Assembly: GCF_005116575.1 (NCBI RefSeq)
Contig: NZ_SWCN01000002.1
Span: 248,001 to 312,000, forward strand
Length of the DNA stretch: 64,000 nucleotides
Direction: 5' to 3'
DNA from: Desulforhopalus sp. IMCC35007
GTDB taxonomy: Bacteria > Desulfobacterota > Desulfobulbia > Desulfobulbales > Desulfocapsaceae
The notes below the pieces were generated by a model, which was given only the letters and a program-made list of their open reading frames with translations, was not told the DNA's origin and made no database searches. Position 1 is the first letter of the stretch. Every line of letters starts with the position of its first letter. Made by a program: the position numbers and the translations under genes. Positions 50,136 through 59,876 of the stretch are shown one piece after another.

Positions 50136-52487
50136 TTAAAGATCTTCCTCTATTTTCTGCGGGACAGGACTTAACGGCAGGGTGATGGTAAAGGTGGTTC
50201 CGATGCCCTCCTCGCTGGTTACCTCAAGGTTTCCTCCATGTTTATTGGTCACTATATCGTAGGCAATCGTCAGCCCCTGCCCCGTACCTTTGCCGACTTC
50301 TTTGGTTGTAAAAAAAGGATCAAATATTTTTGCAAGATTTTCTTTTTTGATGCCGTTTCCTGAGTCTGCCACTGTGATGATCGCAAAATTATCTTTTTGT
50401 TGTGAGGAGATAATGAGCTGACCCTTTTTCCCTTCGGGGTTGGTGCCCTGTTTTTCTGCAATGGAGTGAGCCGCGTTGACAAAGATGTTTAAAAACACCT
50501 GGCCAATTTCATTGCGCATGCAGGGGACCTGGGGCAATATGGGGTCGAGTTGCAGAACCGGTTCGAGCCAGTATTTCCATTCATTCCGACTGACGGTAAG
50601 CGTTGTGTTGAGAAGTTCGTTGAGGTCTGTCGGTTCCTTTTCTGTTCCGCCGGGATGGGAAAACTTTTTCATGGCCAGCACGATTGAGCTCACCTGATTC
50701 ACGCCGTCTGTTGACTGTTTGATTGCCTGGGGAATCTCTTCCTTTAAATATGACCAGTCAGTATCTTCGAGCCTTTTTTCGGTATCAGCAATGAGTTCTG
50801 GAGAGATCTGCTGTTTTTTGGCGGCATCTAAAAGTAGGTGGAACTGATCGACGAGTTTGGAAATATCATGAAAACCTTCCTGGAGGAAATCGATATTTGA
50901 ACCGAGATACTGGGCAGGGGTGTTAATTTCATGGGCAATGCCTGCAGCGAGTTGGCCAACGGAGGCTAATTTTTGTTCCTGGTGCAGCCTGGTCCGTAAT
51001 ACCTCCCTTTCTTTTTCCTTTTCCAGGCGAATAGTGATGTCCCTGACAATTGCTACGAATCGGCTTTTTTCGTGGGGTGGAGTGATATGTTGTATAAAAA
51101 CTTCAACCGGAACAAGAGTACCGTCCTTTCTTTGATGTGTACCGGGATAGGTCAGGGATGAACTTGTTTTTTCAATCAAAGGGGCGATCAAAGCTCTGAA
51201 TTCCGTTTCAGTGGTATCGGGTTTTATATCAAGGGGTGTCATGGAGAGGAGTTCTTCCCGGCTATAGCCGATATGATGCACAGCACCTTGATTAACGTAT
51301 ATATATCGAAGGGTATCTGCAGAAAACATGAAGACACAGTCCAGGGTCTGATCGAGGGTTAATTTGAATTCATCAAGATCAGCGATTACCTGAGCTCTTT
51401 GCTGGTGTTCGAGGTCAAGGTTGATCAGTGCTGTTTTGAGCTTTGTATTGAGTTTGAGTACCAAGGCTATCCCACTGAGGATACATGCAAGAATGGTCGC
51501 ACCCATGAAGATCCAGACTTTGTATTGCTGGTAGAGTTGGTGGAGAGTTATTTTTCCATAATCGACATATGGTGCGATTTGCAGCAGGCGTAAACATTCA
51601 TGGACCTCATGATAATCAAGCGGGATTGTCCACCCTCTGGATTGAGAATAAAAAGCTTCGATGCTGTTGTCGGGTAACTGCATCATTGCCAGAGCGACCT
51701 TTTTGGCCAGCTCTGGACTGGTATGCTGAGCCTTGGCCAGGGGCCATTCCGGGTAGAGTCTTGTGGTACGGCGATAGGGAAACTGAGAATTCTGTATCTG
51801 CGGATCAATAACGGCAATATCATGCAAATTTATTGTATTTGCATTGGCCATTTGCTCAAGGATATCAGTTCTGACACATCCTGCATCAACATCGCCGTTG
51901 ATAACGGCCATGACCACTGATTCCTGTCGGCCGCCAAAAAGGAGTTCTTTGAAGTCGCGATAAGGATCAATCCCTCTCTCTTTTAAATAACGCCAGCTGA
52001 CCTGCCAGCCACCAAAAGAGCTTTCGGCCACGGCCATGAACCTTTTATCCTTAAGATCTTCTGCTTTTTTGATATCGGCTCGATCTGATCGATGAAAGAT
52101 TACTCCACCGAATTGGCTGTTTGATTTATCTGCAATTTTACTTTTAAGGGTTGAGATGCGGGAAAAGCCATAATTGTATTCCAGATTCACGTACATTGAC
52201 GGATTGGTTATGGAAAAATCAACCCTTTTCTCCTCGACGGCCTTGTCGACCTCATCAAAGTCCAGGCAGACGATTTGGACATGTTCTCCAGGAAGTTTGT
52301 TCTGTAGATATTGAGCGGTTGGCCTCCACATCTGGAAACATTTTTGTTTGCCTGAGTTGGCGAGTACCCCAATATAAATGGTTTTGTTATGAGAAGATGA
52401 GGCTTGTGCTGGTGATGCTGAAGCACCTCCGATTGTATACAGAATTATTAACAAACAGATTTTCAGCGTTGTTGTCATATGTGTCAT
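50136..52487 (-). CDS. Hybrid-input sensor histidine kinase with PhnD-like periplasmic domain and PAS
   Basis: The 783-residue protein has a signal sequence, a periplasmic PhnD/SBP-type domain (about 36-300, I-Y-I-G-V-L-A-N ... V-D-F-S-I-T-N-P), one transmembrane helix (about 325-345), a PAS domain (about 370-485), the phosphorylatable H519 in G-I-A-H-E-I-N-T-P, and an ATPase domain with N-A-A-H-S-I, D-S-G-N-G-I and G-T-G-Q-G-L. TtrS-type sensors use a similar periplasmic fold for oxyanions such as tetrathionate, so an inorganic or organic anion is a reasonable guess. No response regulator gene is adjacent. Confidence 0.9.
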   Translation of the reverse strand: MTHMTTTLKICLLIILYTIGGASASPAQASSSHNKTIYIGVLANSGKQKCFQMWRPTAQYLQNKLPGEHVQIVCLDFDEVDKAVEEKRVDFSITNPSMYVNLEYNYGFSRISTLKSKIADKSNSQFGGVIFHRSDRADIKKAEDLKDKRFMAVAESSFGGWQVSWRYLKERGIDPYRDFKELLFGGRQESVVMAVINGDVDAGCVRTDILEQMANANTINLHDIAVIDPQIQNSQFPYRRTTRLYPEWPLAKAQHTSPELAKKVALAMMQLPDNSIEAFYSQSRGWTIPLDYHEVHECLRLLQIAPYVDYGKITLHQLYQQYKVWIFMGATILACILSGIALVLKLNTKLKTALINLDLEHQQRAQVIADLDEFKLTLDQTLDCVFMFSADTLRYIYVNQGAVHHIGYSREELLSMTPLDIKPDTTETEFRALIAPLIEKTSSSLTYPGTHQRKDGTLVPVEVFIQHITPPHEKSRFVAIVRDITIRLEKEKEREVLRTRLHQEQKLASVGQLAAGIAHEINTPAQYLGSNIDFLQEGFHDISKLVDQFHLLLDAAKKQQISPELIADTEKRLEDTDWSYLKEEIPQAIKQSTDGVNQVSSIVLAMKKFSHPGGTEKEPTDLNELLNTTLTVSRNEWKYWLEPVLQLDPILPQVPCMRNEIGQVFLNIFVNAAHSIAEKQGTNPEGKKGQLIISSQQKDNFAIITVADSGNGIKKENLAKIFDPFFTTKEVGKGTGQGLTIAYDIVTNKHGGNLEVTSEEGIGTTFTITLPLSPVPQKIEEDL

Positions 52488-52739
52488 CTGATTGTGTTCT
52501 CCTGCGGCAGTTCAACTGCGAAAGCGGTGCTTTTTTGTTGGGATTTGTTTGAAAATACAGGTCCCATTTCACTTCATCCCGACTGGTGTTCTACGGTACT
52601 TAATAATTTTACGGGAAAAAGTGATAATAATACAAGTCCGGATATTCAAACCATAGCTGCTGCCAAAAATATTCAGAACTGGATGTAATACAACCGGAGT
52701 CAGTTTCCCTTTTATAAAGGGCCAGGTCCAACCTCAATG

Positions 52740-53669
52740 TCAGGGACTGATAACACCTCTGTGCCCCTTGTAGTTGACGACGACAAGGCCTGCCGAAACG
52801 AGAAGAATAGAGCCTGTGATAGTGGAGGTCAGGGGCTCGCCGAGTAGGAGGATGCCAAAGAACACTCCTGAAATCGGCATAATGAAGACAAAGGAATGAA
52901 GGGCGGTTGCTCCGTATTTCTTGATGAGGGTATTCCACATGATAAAGCCGAAAGATGCCGTGACCAGGGATTGATAGAGGATGGAAAGGATGACCTCACT
53001 GGAGATGGGGAAGATTATCATCCTGTCATCCCAGATGAGTGCACTTATAAAAAACAGCGGGATGGTGAAAAACATCGGATAGATGGTGATCTGCAGGGCG
53101 TGATAGTCCTGGATGATTTTCTTGATGTAGACAACGTTAAAGCCCCAGTGCAGGACGGCCACGAAAATCATCAAATCTCCGGTAACCGAGCTTCCTCCGC
53201 CGCCTGCTTTGTCAAAGAATAGAAGCAGAACACCGCAAAATCCAAAGATGAGACCAAAGAATTTCTTTCGGCTGATCCTGTCATTTTGAAGTATGAAATG
53301 GGCCAGAACCATAACAACAAAGGGTAGTATGTTGGAAATAAGGGTGCCGTGGGAGGCGGTGGTCTGGTTCTGTCCATGGTAAAACCAGGACATCTGCAGG
53401 AAAAAAACGGTGGATATGATCAGTTGTTGACCGACCTGCTTTTTATTTATTCGAAGAGGTTTCTTCTTCCACCAGGCCCATAAAAGTAAAGCAGTTGCAG
53501 CAATAGAGAAACGCAGGCCAATGGAGGTGAAAACTCCAATCCCCGTGAAACTGATCTTGATTGCCACCGCGTTGGCGCCGAAAAGGATGCAGAGAAAGAC
53601 GGTAAAGAGTGCCGCGTCCAGAGGCAGTTCTTTGCCGTCGGTATCTTTTAATAGGAGATTCGAGTTCAC
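52740..53669 (-). CDS. EamA/DMT-superfamily transporter
   Basis: This 309-residue protein has ten hydrophobic helices in two EamA units (about 15-145 and 165-295), including the helix pattern F-G-A-N-A-V-A-I-K and the conserved P-L-T-S-T-I-T-G-S-I-L near the end. It is not closely similar in sequence to the other EamA protein at 48648. The substrate is unknown. It stands alone, with a 250-bp gap to the sensor kinase and a divergent gene on the other side. Confidence 0.85.
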   Translation of the reverse strand: MNSNLLLKDTDGKELPLDAALFTVFLCILFGANAVAIKISFTGIGVFTSIGLRFSIAATALLLWAWWKKKPLRINKKQVGQQLIISTVFFLQMSWFYHGQNQTTASHGTLISNILPFVVMVLAHFILQNDRISRKKFFGLIFGFCGVLLLFFDKAGGGGSSVTGDLMIFVAVLHWGFNVVYIKKIIQDYHALQITIYPMFFTIPLFFISALIWDDRMIIFPISSEVILSILYQSLVTASFGFIMWNTLIKKYGATALHSFVFIMPISGVFFGILLLGEPLTSTITGSILLVSAGLVVVNYKGHRGVISP

Positions 53670-54036
53670 AGTGAAGCCTCTGGGCAGTCAGCCAAGTATA
53701 CTGATTAAAAATAATCAACACCATGTTGCGACGCGAGCGGGCGAGGCTGTCATCACGGAAGTTGCGATGTATATTACCGTGGGTATAACATTCATTGCGC
53801 TGGTAGAAAAGCTTTTTGAAAAAACGCAAAGTACATTTTCATGCCCTCCGAAGTTATTCTTAACTCTCTTGGGCCTTTGTCCATTTGTTCGTGATTGATA
53901 AATCTCTGCACAATCAAAAAGATATAACATTGGCCTGGCAGACGGTAACAGCGCTTGCCAGCAGCCGGTATTTCGTGGTAAATCTATTATACAAGGTACA
54001 TTCACCCAGGCTGTGAAAACACCGGAGGTCTTTACT
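53670..54036. other. Divergent region with a possible very short membrane ORF
   Basis: It contains the promoters of both flanking genes. A 43-codon frame from ATG 53767 to about 53898 (M-Y-I-T-V-G-I-T-F-I-A-L-V-E-K-L-F) has GGAAG at a suitable distance and one hydrophobic segment, but nothing else supports it as a gene. Confidence 0.3.
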
Positions 54037-55611
54037 ATGAGCGCAGAAACTCTCCAAGCTGTTTCTCTGATTAATTCCCTGATGCATCCTGACCAGTTTG
54101 ATCCACCACCGAAGAAATGTGAATTGATTGAGACCCACATCTCCTGGGTGATACTCGCCGGACCCTATGCCTATAAAATTAAAAAGGCGATAGATCTCGG
54201 TTTCCTTGATTTTTCAACCCTTGAAAAGCGGCATTTTTTTTGCCAGGAGGAGCTTCGGCTTAATAGAAGGCTCGCCCCTGAAATTTATCTCTCCGTCGTA
54301 CCTATCACCGGTTCGGTTGAGCAGCCAAGATGGGCCGGTGGGGGGGAGCCCATTGAGTATGCCGTTAAAATGCGGGCCTTTCCCCAGGAAGCTCAGCTCG
54401 ACCGGGCTCTTGCCATCAATGGTTTGGAGCCCCGGCAGATAGATATTCTGGCAAAGCGCATCGCAGATTTTCATGCTTTAGCAGACGTTGCCGCGGGCAA
54501 GAGCAATTATGGCGAGCCAGAAGTGATTTTACAGCCTATTGAAGAAAATTTCAGGCAGATCCGTGAGCATGTGAGTAACAGTACATTTCTCGACAAGCTC
54601 AAAGAACTCAAGCAATGGAGCGAGGCAACGTATACCCGCCTGTATCCAAGTTTTGGTCAGCGTAAAACCGATGGTTTTATCCGTGAATGTCATGGCGATA
54701 TGCATCTGCAAAATATTGCCTGGCAGGATGATGCCCCAATTGTCTTTGACTGTATCGAGTTCAGTCCAAGTCTGCGCTGGATTGATGTGATCAGTGATGT
54801 TGCCTTTTTGCTGATGGATCTAGAAAAGAAAAAGCAAGGGGAACTGGCACAGCGTTTTTTGGGCAATTATCTGGAGTATACCGGGGATTATGCAGGAGTA
54901 AGGTTACTGCGCTTTTATCAGGTGTATCGTGCACTGGTACGCGCCAAGATTGATGCGATACGCGCCCATCAGCCTGGAATTGAAAAGGCGGAAAAGGTAA
55001 ACGCCGAAACAGATTTTTCTGACTATCTGCAGCTGGCCCTTGGCTATATCCAGCCAGTGCGGCCACGACTCATTATCACCCGCGGTATGTCCGCCTCGGG
55101 CAAGAGCACAGTGAGCAAAGTTCTTTTGGAGCACTTGGGTGCCATTCGAATTCGTTCAGATGTTGAACGTAAACGCCTCTTTGGTCTTGGCCTGGAAGAT
55201 GATGGACATGCGGCCGTAGGTGAGGGGATGTATACTGCCGAGGCCACGGAAAAGACCTACAGCAAACTGGAAGAGCTGGCCGCTGTGCTGCTTGGTGCGG
55301 GGTATTCGGTACTGGTAGATGCGGTTTTTTTGCACCGCCATGAACGCCAGCGATTCCAGGCCTTGGCGGCATCCCGGGAAACGCCCTTTGTCATTCTTGA
55401 GTTTACTGCAGATGCAAAGACTTTACGCGAGCGAATTGTAAAGCGGAAAAACGATGTTTCGGATGCGAATCTGAAGGTACTCGAGATGCAGCTCTCCAGA
55501 TGGCAACCCCTTGCGAGTCAGGAACGTGGATACGCCATAACTGTTGATACCACAGGCGAAGTCGATACCGGAGCACTTGCAGCAGAGATCAAGGGCAAAG
55601 CTTGTTTTTAA
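54037..55611 (+). CDS. APH-like kinase fused to a P-loop (AAA/gluconokinase-like) domain
   Basis: The 524-residue protein has an N-terminal aminoglycoside-phosphotransferase-like kinase domain (about 1-320) with the catalytic H-G-D-M-H-L-Q-N and the metal-binding F-D-C-I-E-F, and a C-terminal P-loop kinase domain with Walker A G350-M-S-A-S-G-K-S-T358 and R-x-R-S-D-V-E-R-K. Proteins of this architecture are common and uncharacterised. ATG 54037 follows GGAGG by eight bases and is preferred to an upstream GTG at 54013. A hairpin at 55642 follows. It probably phosphorylates a small molecule; the substrate is unknown. Confidence 0.85.
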   Translation: MSAETLQAVSLINSLMHPDQFDPPPKKCELIETHISWVILAGPYAYKIKKAIDLGFLDFSTLEKRHFFCQEELRLNRRLAPEIYLSVVPITGSVEQPRWAGGGEPIEYAVKMRAFPQEAQLDRALAINGLEPRQIDILAKRIADFHALADVAAGKSNYGEPEVILQPIEENFRQIREHVSNSTFLDKLKELKQWSEATYTRLYPSFGQRKTDGFIRECHGDMHLQNIAWQDDAPIVFDCIEFSPSLRWIDVISDVAFLLMDLEKKKQGELAQRFLGNYLEYTGDYAGVRLLRFYQVYRALVRAKIDAIRAHQPGIEKAEKVNAETDFSDYLQLALGYIQPVRPRLIITRGMSASGKSTVSKVLLEHLGAIRIRSDVERKRLFGLGLEDDGHAAVGEGMYTAEATEKTYSKLEELAAVLLGAGYSVLVDAVFLHRHERQRFQALAASRETPFVILEFTADAKTLRERIVKRKNDVSDANLKVLEMQLSRWQPLASQERGYAITVDTTGEVDTGALAAEIKGKACF

Positions 55612-55614
55612 GTA

Positions 55615-55671
55615 ATGGGTAGGGTAGGATTTGCGCTCGATAAAACGATTTTTATCGTTTTTGCTACCCAT
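55615..55671 (+). terminator. Nested hairpins, likely terminator before the rraA-like gene
   Basis: Inner stem AAAACGAT/ATCGTTTT (55642-55649 and 55654-55661) with loop TTTT, followed by TG, and an outer pair ATGGGTAG/CTACCCAT (55615-55622 and 55664-55671). Because Ts form part of the stem this is a modest terminator; the outer repeat suggests an additional role. Confidence 0.45.
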
Positions 55672-55694
55672 ATATCTACTTCAAGGATCCGAGT

Positions 55695-56180
55695 ATGAGC
55701 GAAATCACCAAGACGGCAGATATTTATGATGTTTACGAAGAAAAGCTTCAGGTTTGTGAGCCTGGTTTCCACCACTACGGCGGGCACCGCACGTTTCATG
55801 GCCGGATAGCAACGTTGAAATGTTTTGAAGACAATTCTCTGGTCAGCCAGCATCTGGGGCAACCGGGCGAGGGGCGGGTCCTGGTGGTAGATGCCGGCGG
55901 CTCTTTTCGCTGTGCAATGCTTGGAGACATCCTGGCCCAAAAAGCGGTGGACAATGGCTGGGCTGGTATTCTGATGTACGGTTGCATCCGGGACTGCGAA
56001 GATATCTCGAGGATGCCCCTTGGCGTGCTCGCCCTTGCCACTATCCCGAGAAAAAGTGTTAAAAAAGGGGTCGGCGAGGCTGGTCTTCCGGTAACCTTTG
56101 CCGGTGTCACCTTCAGGCCCGGCGAGTGGCTCTATGCCGATCAGGATGGCGTTGTCGTCTTGCCGGAACAGGTAAAATGA
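55695..56180 (+). CDS. rraA: RraA-family protein (RNase E regulator-like / HMG aldolase-like)
   Basis: The 161-residue protein has the RraA fold signatures: V-V-D-A-G-G-S-F-R-C-A-M-L-G-D, the G-C-I-R-D-C substrate/metal motif and the D-Q-D-G-V-V-V-L-P end. The length is that of E. coli RraA, which inhibits RNase E, but the family also includes 4-hydroxy-4-methyl-2-oxoglutarate/oxaloacetate aldolases with the same R-D motif. Its start of a tricarboxylate transporter operon favours a metabolic aldolase or decarboxylase role here, an inference. Its stop codon overlaps an ATG (ATGA) of the tctC frame. Confidence 0.85.
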   Translation: MSEITKTADIYDVYEEKLQVCEPGFHHYGGHRTFHGRIATLKCFEDNSLVSQHLGQPGEGRVLVVDAGGSFRCAMLGDILAQKAVDNGWAGILMYGCIRDCEDISRMPLGVLALATIPRKSVKKGVGEAGLPVTFAGVTFRPGEWLYADQDGVVVLPEQVK

Positions 56181-56242
56181 TCCAGGCGTTTTTTCGGGGG
56201 AGTACTGGGGCTTGCCGTGCCCCTGTGCCACCTCACGAAGTA

Positions 56243-57229
56243 ATGTCTCAGCGGTTTTTTCTTTGGCAGATCCTCTTTGCCTGTCTGACGGTGCTGCATC
56301 TTTGTGGGGCTGTTTGGCTGCAGGCCTTTGAGCTGGAAAAGCCGGAGTGTATAGCCCCTGCTAAACCGGGAGGAGGTCATGATATCATGTGTCAGTTGCT
56401 GGCGGCTTCTGTAGCTGATTCCCTGCTGCTTGACATGTCCATCCGTTTTATGCCCGGTGGAATTGGCGCTCTTGCCTTTAACTATGCGGTAAGTGTCAGG
56501 CCAAAAGACGCCAATATGGTGGTTGCCGTCAGCCGGGGCACCGTACTGAATCTCGCCCTGCATAAATTTGGAAAATACACAGAAGCCGATGTACGCTGGC
56601 TCGGCGCGGTTGGTACGGACTACGGGGTGATTGCGGTGCGCGATGATGCACCATGGCAATCTCTGGATGAACTTATTGCGACCCTGCGGGAAAAAGCTGA
56701 TTCGATAGTTTTGGGGGCAGCCGGGTCCATAGGCAGCCAGGACTGGATGAAAATGGCACTCGTCCTTGATATGGCGGGTATCAATCCAAAAGCAATCCGT
56801 TATATCTCTTTTGAAGGGGGAGGTGAGGCCTCCCAGGCTCTTCTCAAGAACCATATCCAGGTCTTTCCCGGAGATTTTACTGAGGTGGTCAATCACATGG
56901 AGGAGGGCAAGCTCAGGATTCTGGCTATCTTTTCCGAGACCAGGCTGCCGGGAAAATATAGTACGATCCCCACCGCAAAAGAACTGGGCTATGATATCGT
57001 CTGGCCGGTCTGGCGCGGTTTTTATCTGCCCCCGAAGATTTCCAATGTTGAGTACCACTGGTGGGTAAATACGCTGTACCGCCTCGAATCATCAGGGGTG
57101 CTCGGTCGGGAGAGGGAAAAACTGCACCTGTTCCCTCTTATGATCCTCGGTGAGGAATTTGACCGCTATGTTAAAAATAATGTCCTGCAACTTCGGGAGT
57201 TTGGACAGAAATTTGGGTTGGTTCAGTGA
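56243..57229 (+). CDS. tctC: Tripartite tricarboxylate transporter binding protein (TctC), first copy
   Basis: The 328-residue protein (from ATG 56243) has a signal peptide (S-Q-R-F-F-L-W-Q-I-L-F), the family start L-E-K-P-E-C-I-A-P-A-K-P-G-G-G, G-G-I-G-A-L-A-F-N and G-S-I-G-S-Q-D-W-M-K. The in-frame ATG at 56177, which overlaps the rraA stop codon, would add 22 polar residues before the signal peptide; either could be used. TctC captures carboxylates (citrate-like) in the periplasm. It is followed by tctB (4-base overlap) and tctA, and is a clear paralogue of the protein at 61746. Confidence 0.9.
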   Translation: MSQRFFLWQILFACLTVLHLCGAVWLQAFELEKPECIAPAKPGGGHDIMCQLLAASVADSLLLDMSIRFMPGGIGALAFNYAVSVRPKDANMVVAVSRGTVLNLALHKFGKYTEADVRWLGAVGTDYGVIAVRDDAPWQSLDELIATLREKADSIVLGAAGSIGSQDWMKMALVLDMAGINPKAIRYISFEGGGEASQALLKNHIQVFPGDFTEVVNHMEEGKLRILAIFSETRLPGKYSTIPTAKELGYDIVWPVWRGFYLPPKISNVEYHWWVNTLYRLESSGVLGREREKLHLFPLMILGEEFDRYVKNNVLQLREFGQKFGLVQ

Positions 57230-57654
57230 GCGAACGCTTATTTGTTGTAATCATGTTTTTTGGGGGAGTTGTCTACCTTTATTTTGGCTTGAAGATTGAG
57301 GTTCCCTTTGCCTATGAACCCATTGGTCCGCGGGCTTTTCCTGTACTGCTTGGCTCCTGTTTACTCCTGCTCTGCCTTGTTAACATATGTATACATCACA
57401 CTCCAAGCTTTCCCCTTAAAGGCTGTGTTGCCAGACATGGTCTTGCCGTTCTCTTTTATCTTCTGACGTTTCAGCTACTCGGTTTTATGCTGGCCACCAC
57501 TATCACCACCTATATCATCGCCCGGATCGTCGGGAGCAGCTGGATGGAAGGGCTGTTGAGCGGGCTTGTTATGGCCATATTTTTCTACGGTATTTTTCAT
57601 TTTCTTCTGGGTGTGCCCTTGCCCCTTGGATCTCTCTTTCGTCTGGGGAATTAG
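57226..57654 (+). CDS. tctB: Tripartite tricarboxylate transporter small subunit (TctB), first copy
   Basis: The 142-residue protein has four hydrophobic helices and a DUF1468-type G-P-R-A-F-P motif near residue 35. The start is GTG 57226, overlapping the tctC stop codon (GTGA). It pairs with TctA in the membrane; the TctB of the second operon is a paralogue of similar length. Confidence 0.85.
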   Translation: MSERLFVVIMFFGGVVYLYFGLKIEVPFAYEPIGPRAFPVLLGSCLLLLCLVNICIHHTPSFPLKGCVARHGLAVLFYLLTFQLLGFMLATTITTYIIARIVGSSWMEGLLSGLVMAIFFYGIFHFLLGVPLPLGSLFRLGN

Positions 57655-59154
57655 ATGGAGAGCGTGCATCTCTTCCTCCAGGGTCTGGCGACCGCTGCTA
57701 TGCCCATAAATCTCTTAATGCTTGTCGTCGGCGTATTTCTTGGGATGATCGTAGGGGCAATCCCCGGTATCAGTGCCGCCATCGGTATTGCTCTGATGCT
57801 GCCCGTGACCTACACCTTTGGTCTGGCACCGGAAACAGCACTGATACTCTATGCAGCCATCTATTACGGTGCGAAGTACAGTTGCAGGATATCGGCGATC
57901 CTCAACGATATACCCGGGGATGTCAGCTCATTTTCAACCAGAAACGATGGGTATCCGCTGGCTCTTACCGGCTCTGCAGGTAAAGCCCTGGCCCTAACAG
58001 CCGTCAGTTCGTTTGTTGGAGGCACGGCGGCGATTCTGCTGCTGACCTTTACCACCAGATTTTTTGCAGATATCGGCAGTTCCTTCGGGCCGCCTGAATA
58101 TGTCGCTCTCATTGCCTTTGTCTTTGTTCTTGTTCTCACCCTGTCGTCGACCCTCTTTACCAAGAATCTGATTTCATTATGTATTGGTCTGATGCTTTCG
58201 GTTGTCGGCCTGGATTGGGGGACTGGGGCTTTTCGTTACACCTCGAATATCCCGGAACTCTATGACGGTATCGATTTTATGATCGTAGTGATCGGTGTTT
58301 TTGCCCTGAGTGAGACTTTTATGCTCATGGAAAATCAGCAGACAGAGACGAAACTTCAGGCAATCCGTGATAAGGTGCAGGGATTGGTTCCCGAGTGCTG
58401 GCGGCTAAAATGGGCCTGTTTACGTTCTTCGATGGTGGGTTTGCTGATCGGAATCCTGCCAGGTTCCGGGACCTATGTTGCAAATATCGCGGCCTATCGC
58501 TTTGAGGAAAAACTGAGCGCAAAGGGAGAGGAATCAGCTTTTGGCAAAGGTAATCTTCGCGGACTGATTGCCCCGGAGGCGGCAAACAGTGCCTGTGCCC
58601 TTGGTGCCTTTCTGCCCCTTATGGCTCTCGGTATTCCCGGCAGTGCAACAACAGCGGTCCTGCATGGGGCGCTCTTACAGATGAATATTGATCCAGGCCC
58701 TGGTCTGTGCCGGGCACATCCTGAAATCATCTGGGCAATGATCGCCTCAATGTATCTTGGCAATCTGCTGCTTCTGGTGATCAACATCAAACTGATCCGC
58801 TATTTCCCAAAACTGTTGACAATCCCCGGCTGGGTACTGATGCCGATGATTGTGGTGGTATCCTTTGTCAGTGTCTATGCGGTGAGTCAGAGTCTTATTT
58901 CTCTTTCTATCATGGTGCTGATCGGTATTTTCGCGTATGGACTCAGAAAATTTGATTATCCGTTGGCGCCCCTTATTCTGGGCTATGTACTGGGGAAACC
59001 GTTTGAAGATAATTTTCGCCTGGCACTGACCATTAGCGGCGGGGACATCGGTAAATTTCTCCAGAGCCCGGCCGCCCAGCTTCTCTGGAGCAGTGTACTT
59101 TTGGCTATCGTCGTTAAAGGAGTCGTACGTTTTAAAAGCCGTTCATTTCAATAG
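57655..59154 (+). CDS. tctA: Tripartite tricarboxylate transporter large permease (TctA), first copy
   Basis: The 499-residue protein has about 12 hydrophobic helices and the TctA signatures G-M-I-V-G-A-I-P-G-I (about 30-39), Y-Y-G-A-K-Y and I-P-G-D, plus L-A-L-G-I-P-G-S-A-T-T in the second half. It starts directly after the tctB stop codon. It forms the transport channel driven by the ion gradient. It is convergent with the citB-like gene, with 11 bases between the two stop codons. Confidence 0.93.
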   Translation: MESVHLFLQGLATAAMPINLLMLVVGVFLGMIVGAIPGISAAIGIALMLPVTYTFGLAPETALILYAAIYYGAKYSCRISAILNDIPGDVSSFSTRNDGYPLALTGSAGKALALTAVSSFVGGTAAILLLTFTTRFFADIGSSFGPPEYVALIAFVFVLVLTLSSTLFTKNLISLCIGLMLSVVGLDWGTGAFRYTSNIPELYDGIDFMIVVIGVFALSETFMLMENQQTETKLQAIRDKVQGLVPECWRLKWACLRSSMVGLLIGILPGSGTYVANIAAYRFEEKLSAKGEESAFGKGNLRGLIAPEAANSACALGAFLPLMALGIPGSATTAVLHGALLQMNIDPGPGLCRAHPEIIWAMIASMYLGNLLLLVINIKLIRYFPKLLTIPGWVLMPMIVVVSFVSVYAVSQSLISLSIMVLIGIFAYGLRKFDYPLAPLILGYVLGKPFEDNFRLALTISGGDIGKFLQSPAAQLLWSSVLLAIVVKGVVRFKSRSFQ

Positions 59155-59165
59155 TTCCACATCTG

Positions 59166-59876
59166 TCAAATTGTCCCGCCGGCCTCAGATTTTTCGAGCC
59201 GATATTTCCGTTCCGGACGGCCCTTGGTTCCATAGTCAAGATGGATGGTAAGCAATCCCTCAGAGATCAGATATTCCAGGTATTTTCTGGCCGTCGTCCT
59301 GCTGACTCCAATGACCTGGCCCATCTCAGTGGCACTCATGGCCTTGTTGTCCTCATTTTCAAAGACAGCCAGGATGGATTTGAGGGTGACACTATCAATA
59401 CCTTTGGGTACGTCGTCGCCTCCCATGGATACCGCCGGAGCTGATTTACGAAACAGTCGGTCAGCTTCTTCCTGGGTCAGGGTACCCGCGGTTGCCATCT
59501 GCTTTTTATAGTTGCGATAGTTAGTCAAAGATTCCTGAAATCTTTCAAAGAAGACCGGCTTGATCATATAGTCAAAGGCACCGCCCTGCAGGGCGCTGTG
59601 GAGCATTTCAACCTCCCGTGCCGCTGTGATGAGGATGACATCGGTACTGTGATGGCTGGCACGCAGTTCACGGAGAAACTCAATCCCGTTTGATTCAGGA
59701 AAATAGATATCGAGGAGGATGAGGTCCGGCTCAAGGGTATTCAGAAGTAATCTTGCCTCACCGATGGTATTGGCAATACCGGTTACCTCAAAGCCTTCGA
59801 CTTTTTCCACAAAGGCCTGATGGGTTCTGGAAACTTTCTGGTTATCTTCAACAATTACGACTTCAAGCAGTGTCAT
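59166..59876 (-). CDS. CitB/DcuR-family response regulator
   Basis: The 236-residue protein has a receiver domain with the phosphoacceptor D56 (L-I-L-L-D-I-Y), E10-D11 and K-P-V, a linker, and a C-terminal winged/helix-turn-helix domain (about 175-225, A-T-E-M-G-Q-V-I-G-V-S-R-T-T-A-R-K-Y). This arrangement is that of CitB/DcuR/MalR regulators of C4-dicarboxylate and citrate transport. It overlaps the kinase gene by four bases. Its probable targets are the tct operons on either side. Confidence 0.92.
   Translation of the reverse strand: MTLLEVVIVEDNQKVSRTHQAFVEKVEGFEVTGIANTIGEARLLLNTLEPDLILLDIYFPESNGIEFLRELRASHHSTDVILITAAREVEMLHSALQGGAFDYMIKPVFFERFQESLTNYRNYKKQMATAGTLTQEEADRLFRKSAPAVSMGGDDVPKGIDSVTLKSILAVFENEDNKAMSATEMGQVIGVSRTTARKYLEYLISEGLLTIHLDYGTKGRPERKYRLEKSEAGGTI

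Noticed and set aside
53767-53898. A 43-codon membrane peptide
   Set aside because: A plausible ribosome-binding site and one hydrophobic stretch are not enough; no homology or operon context supports it.
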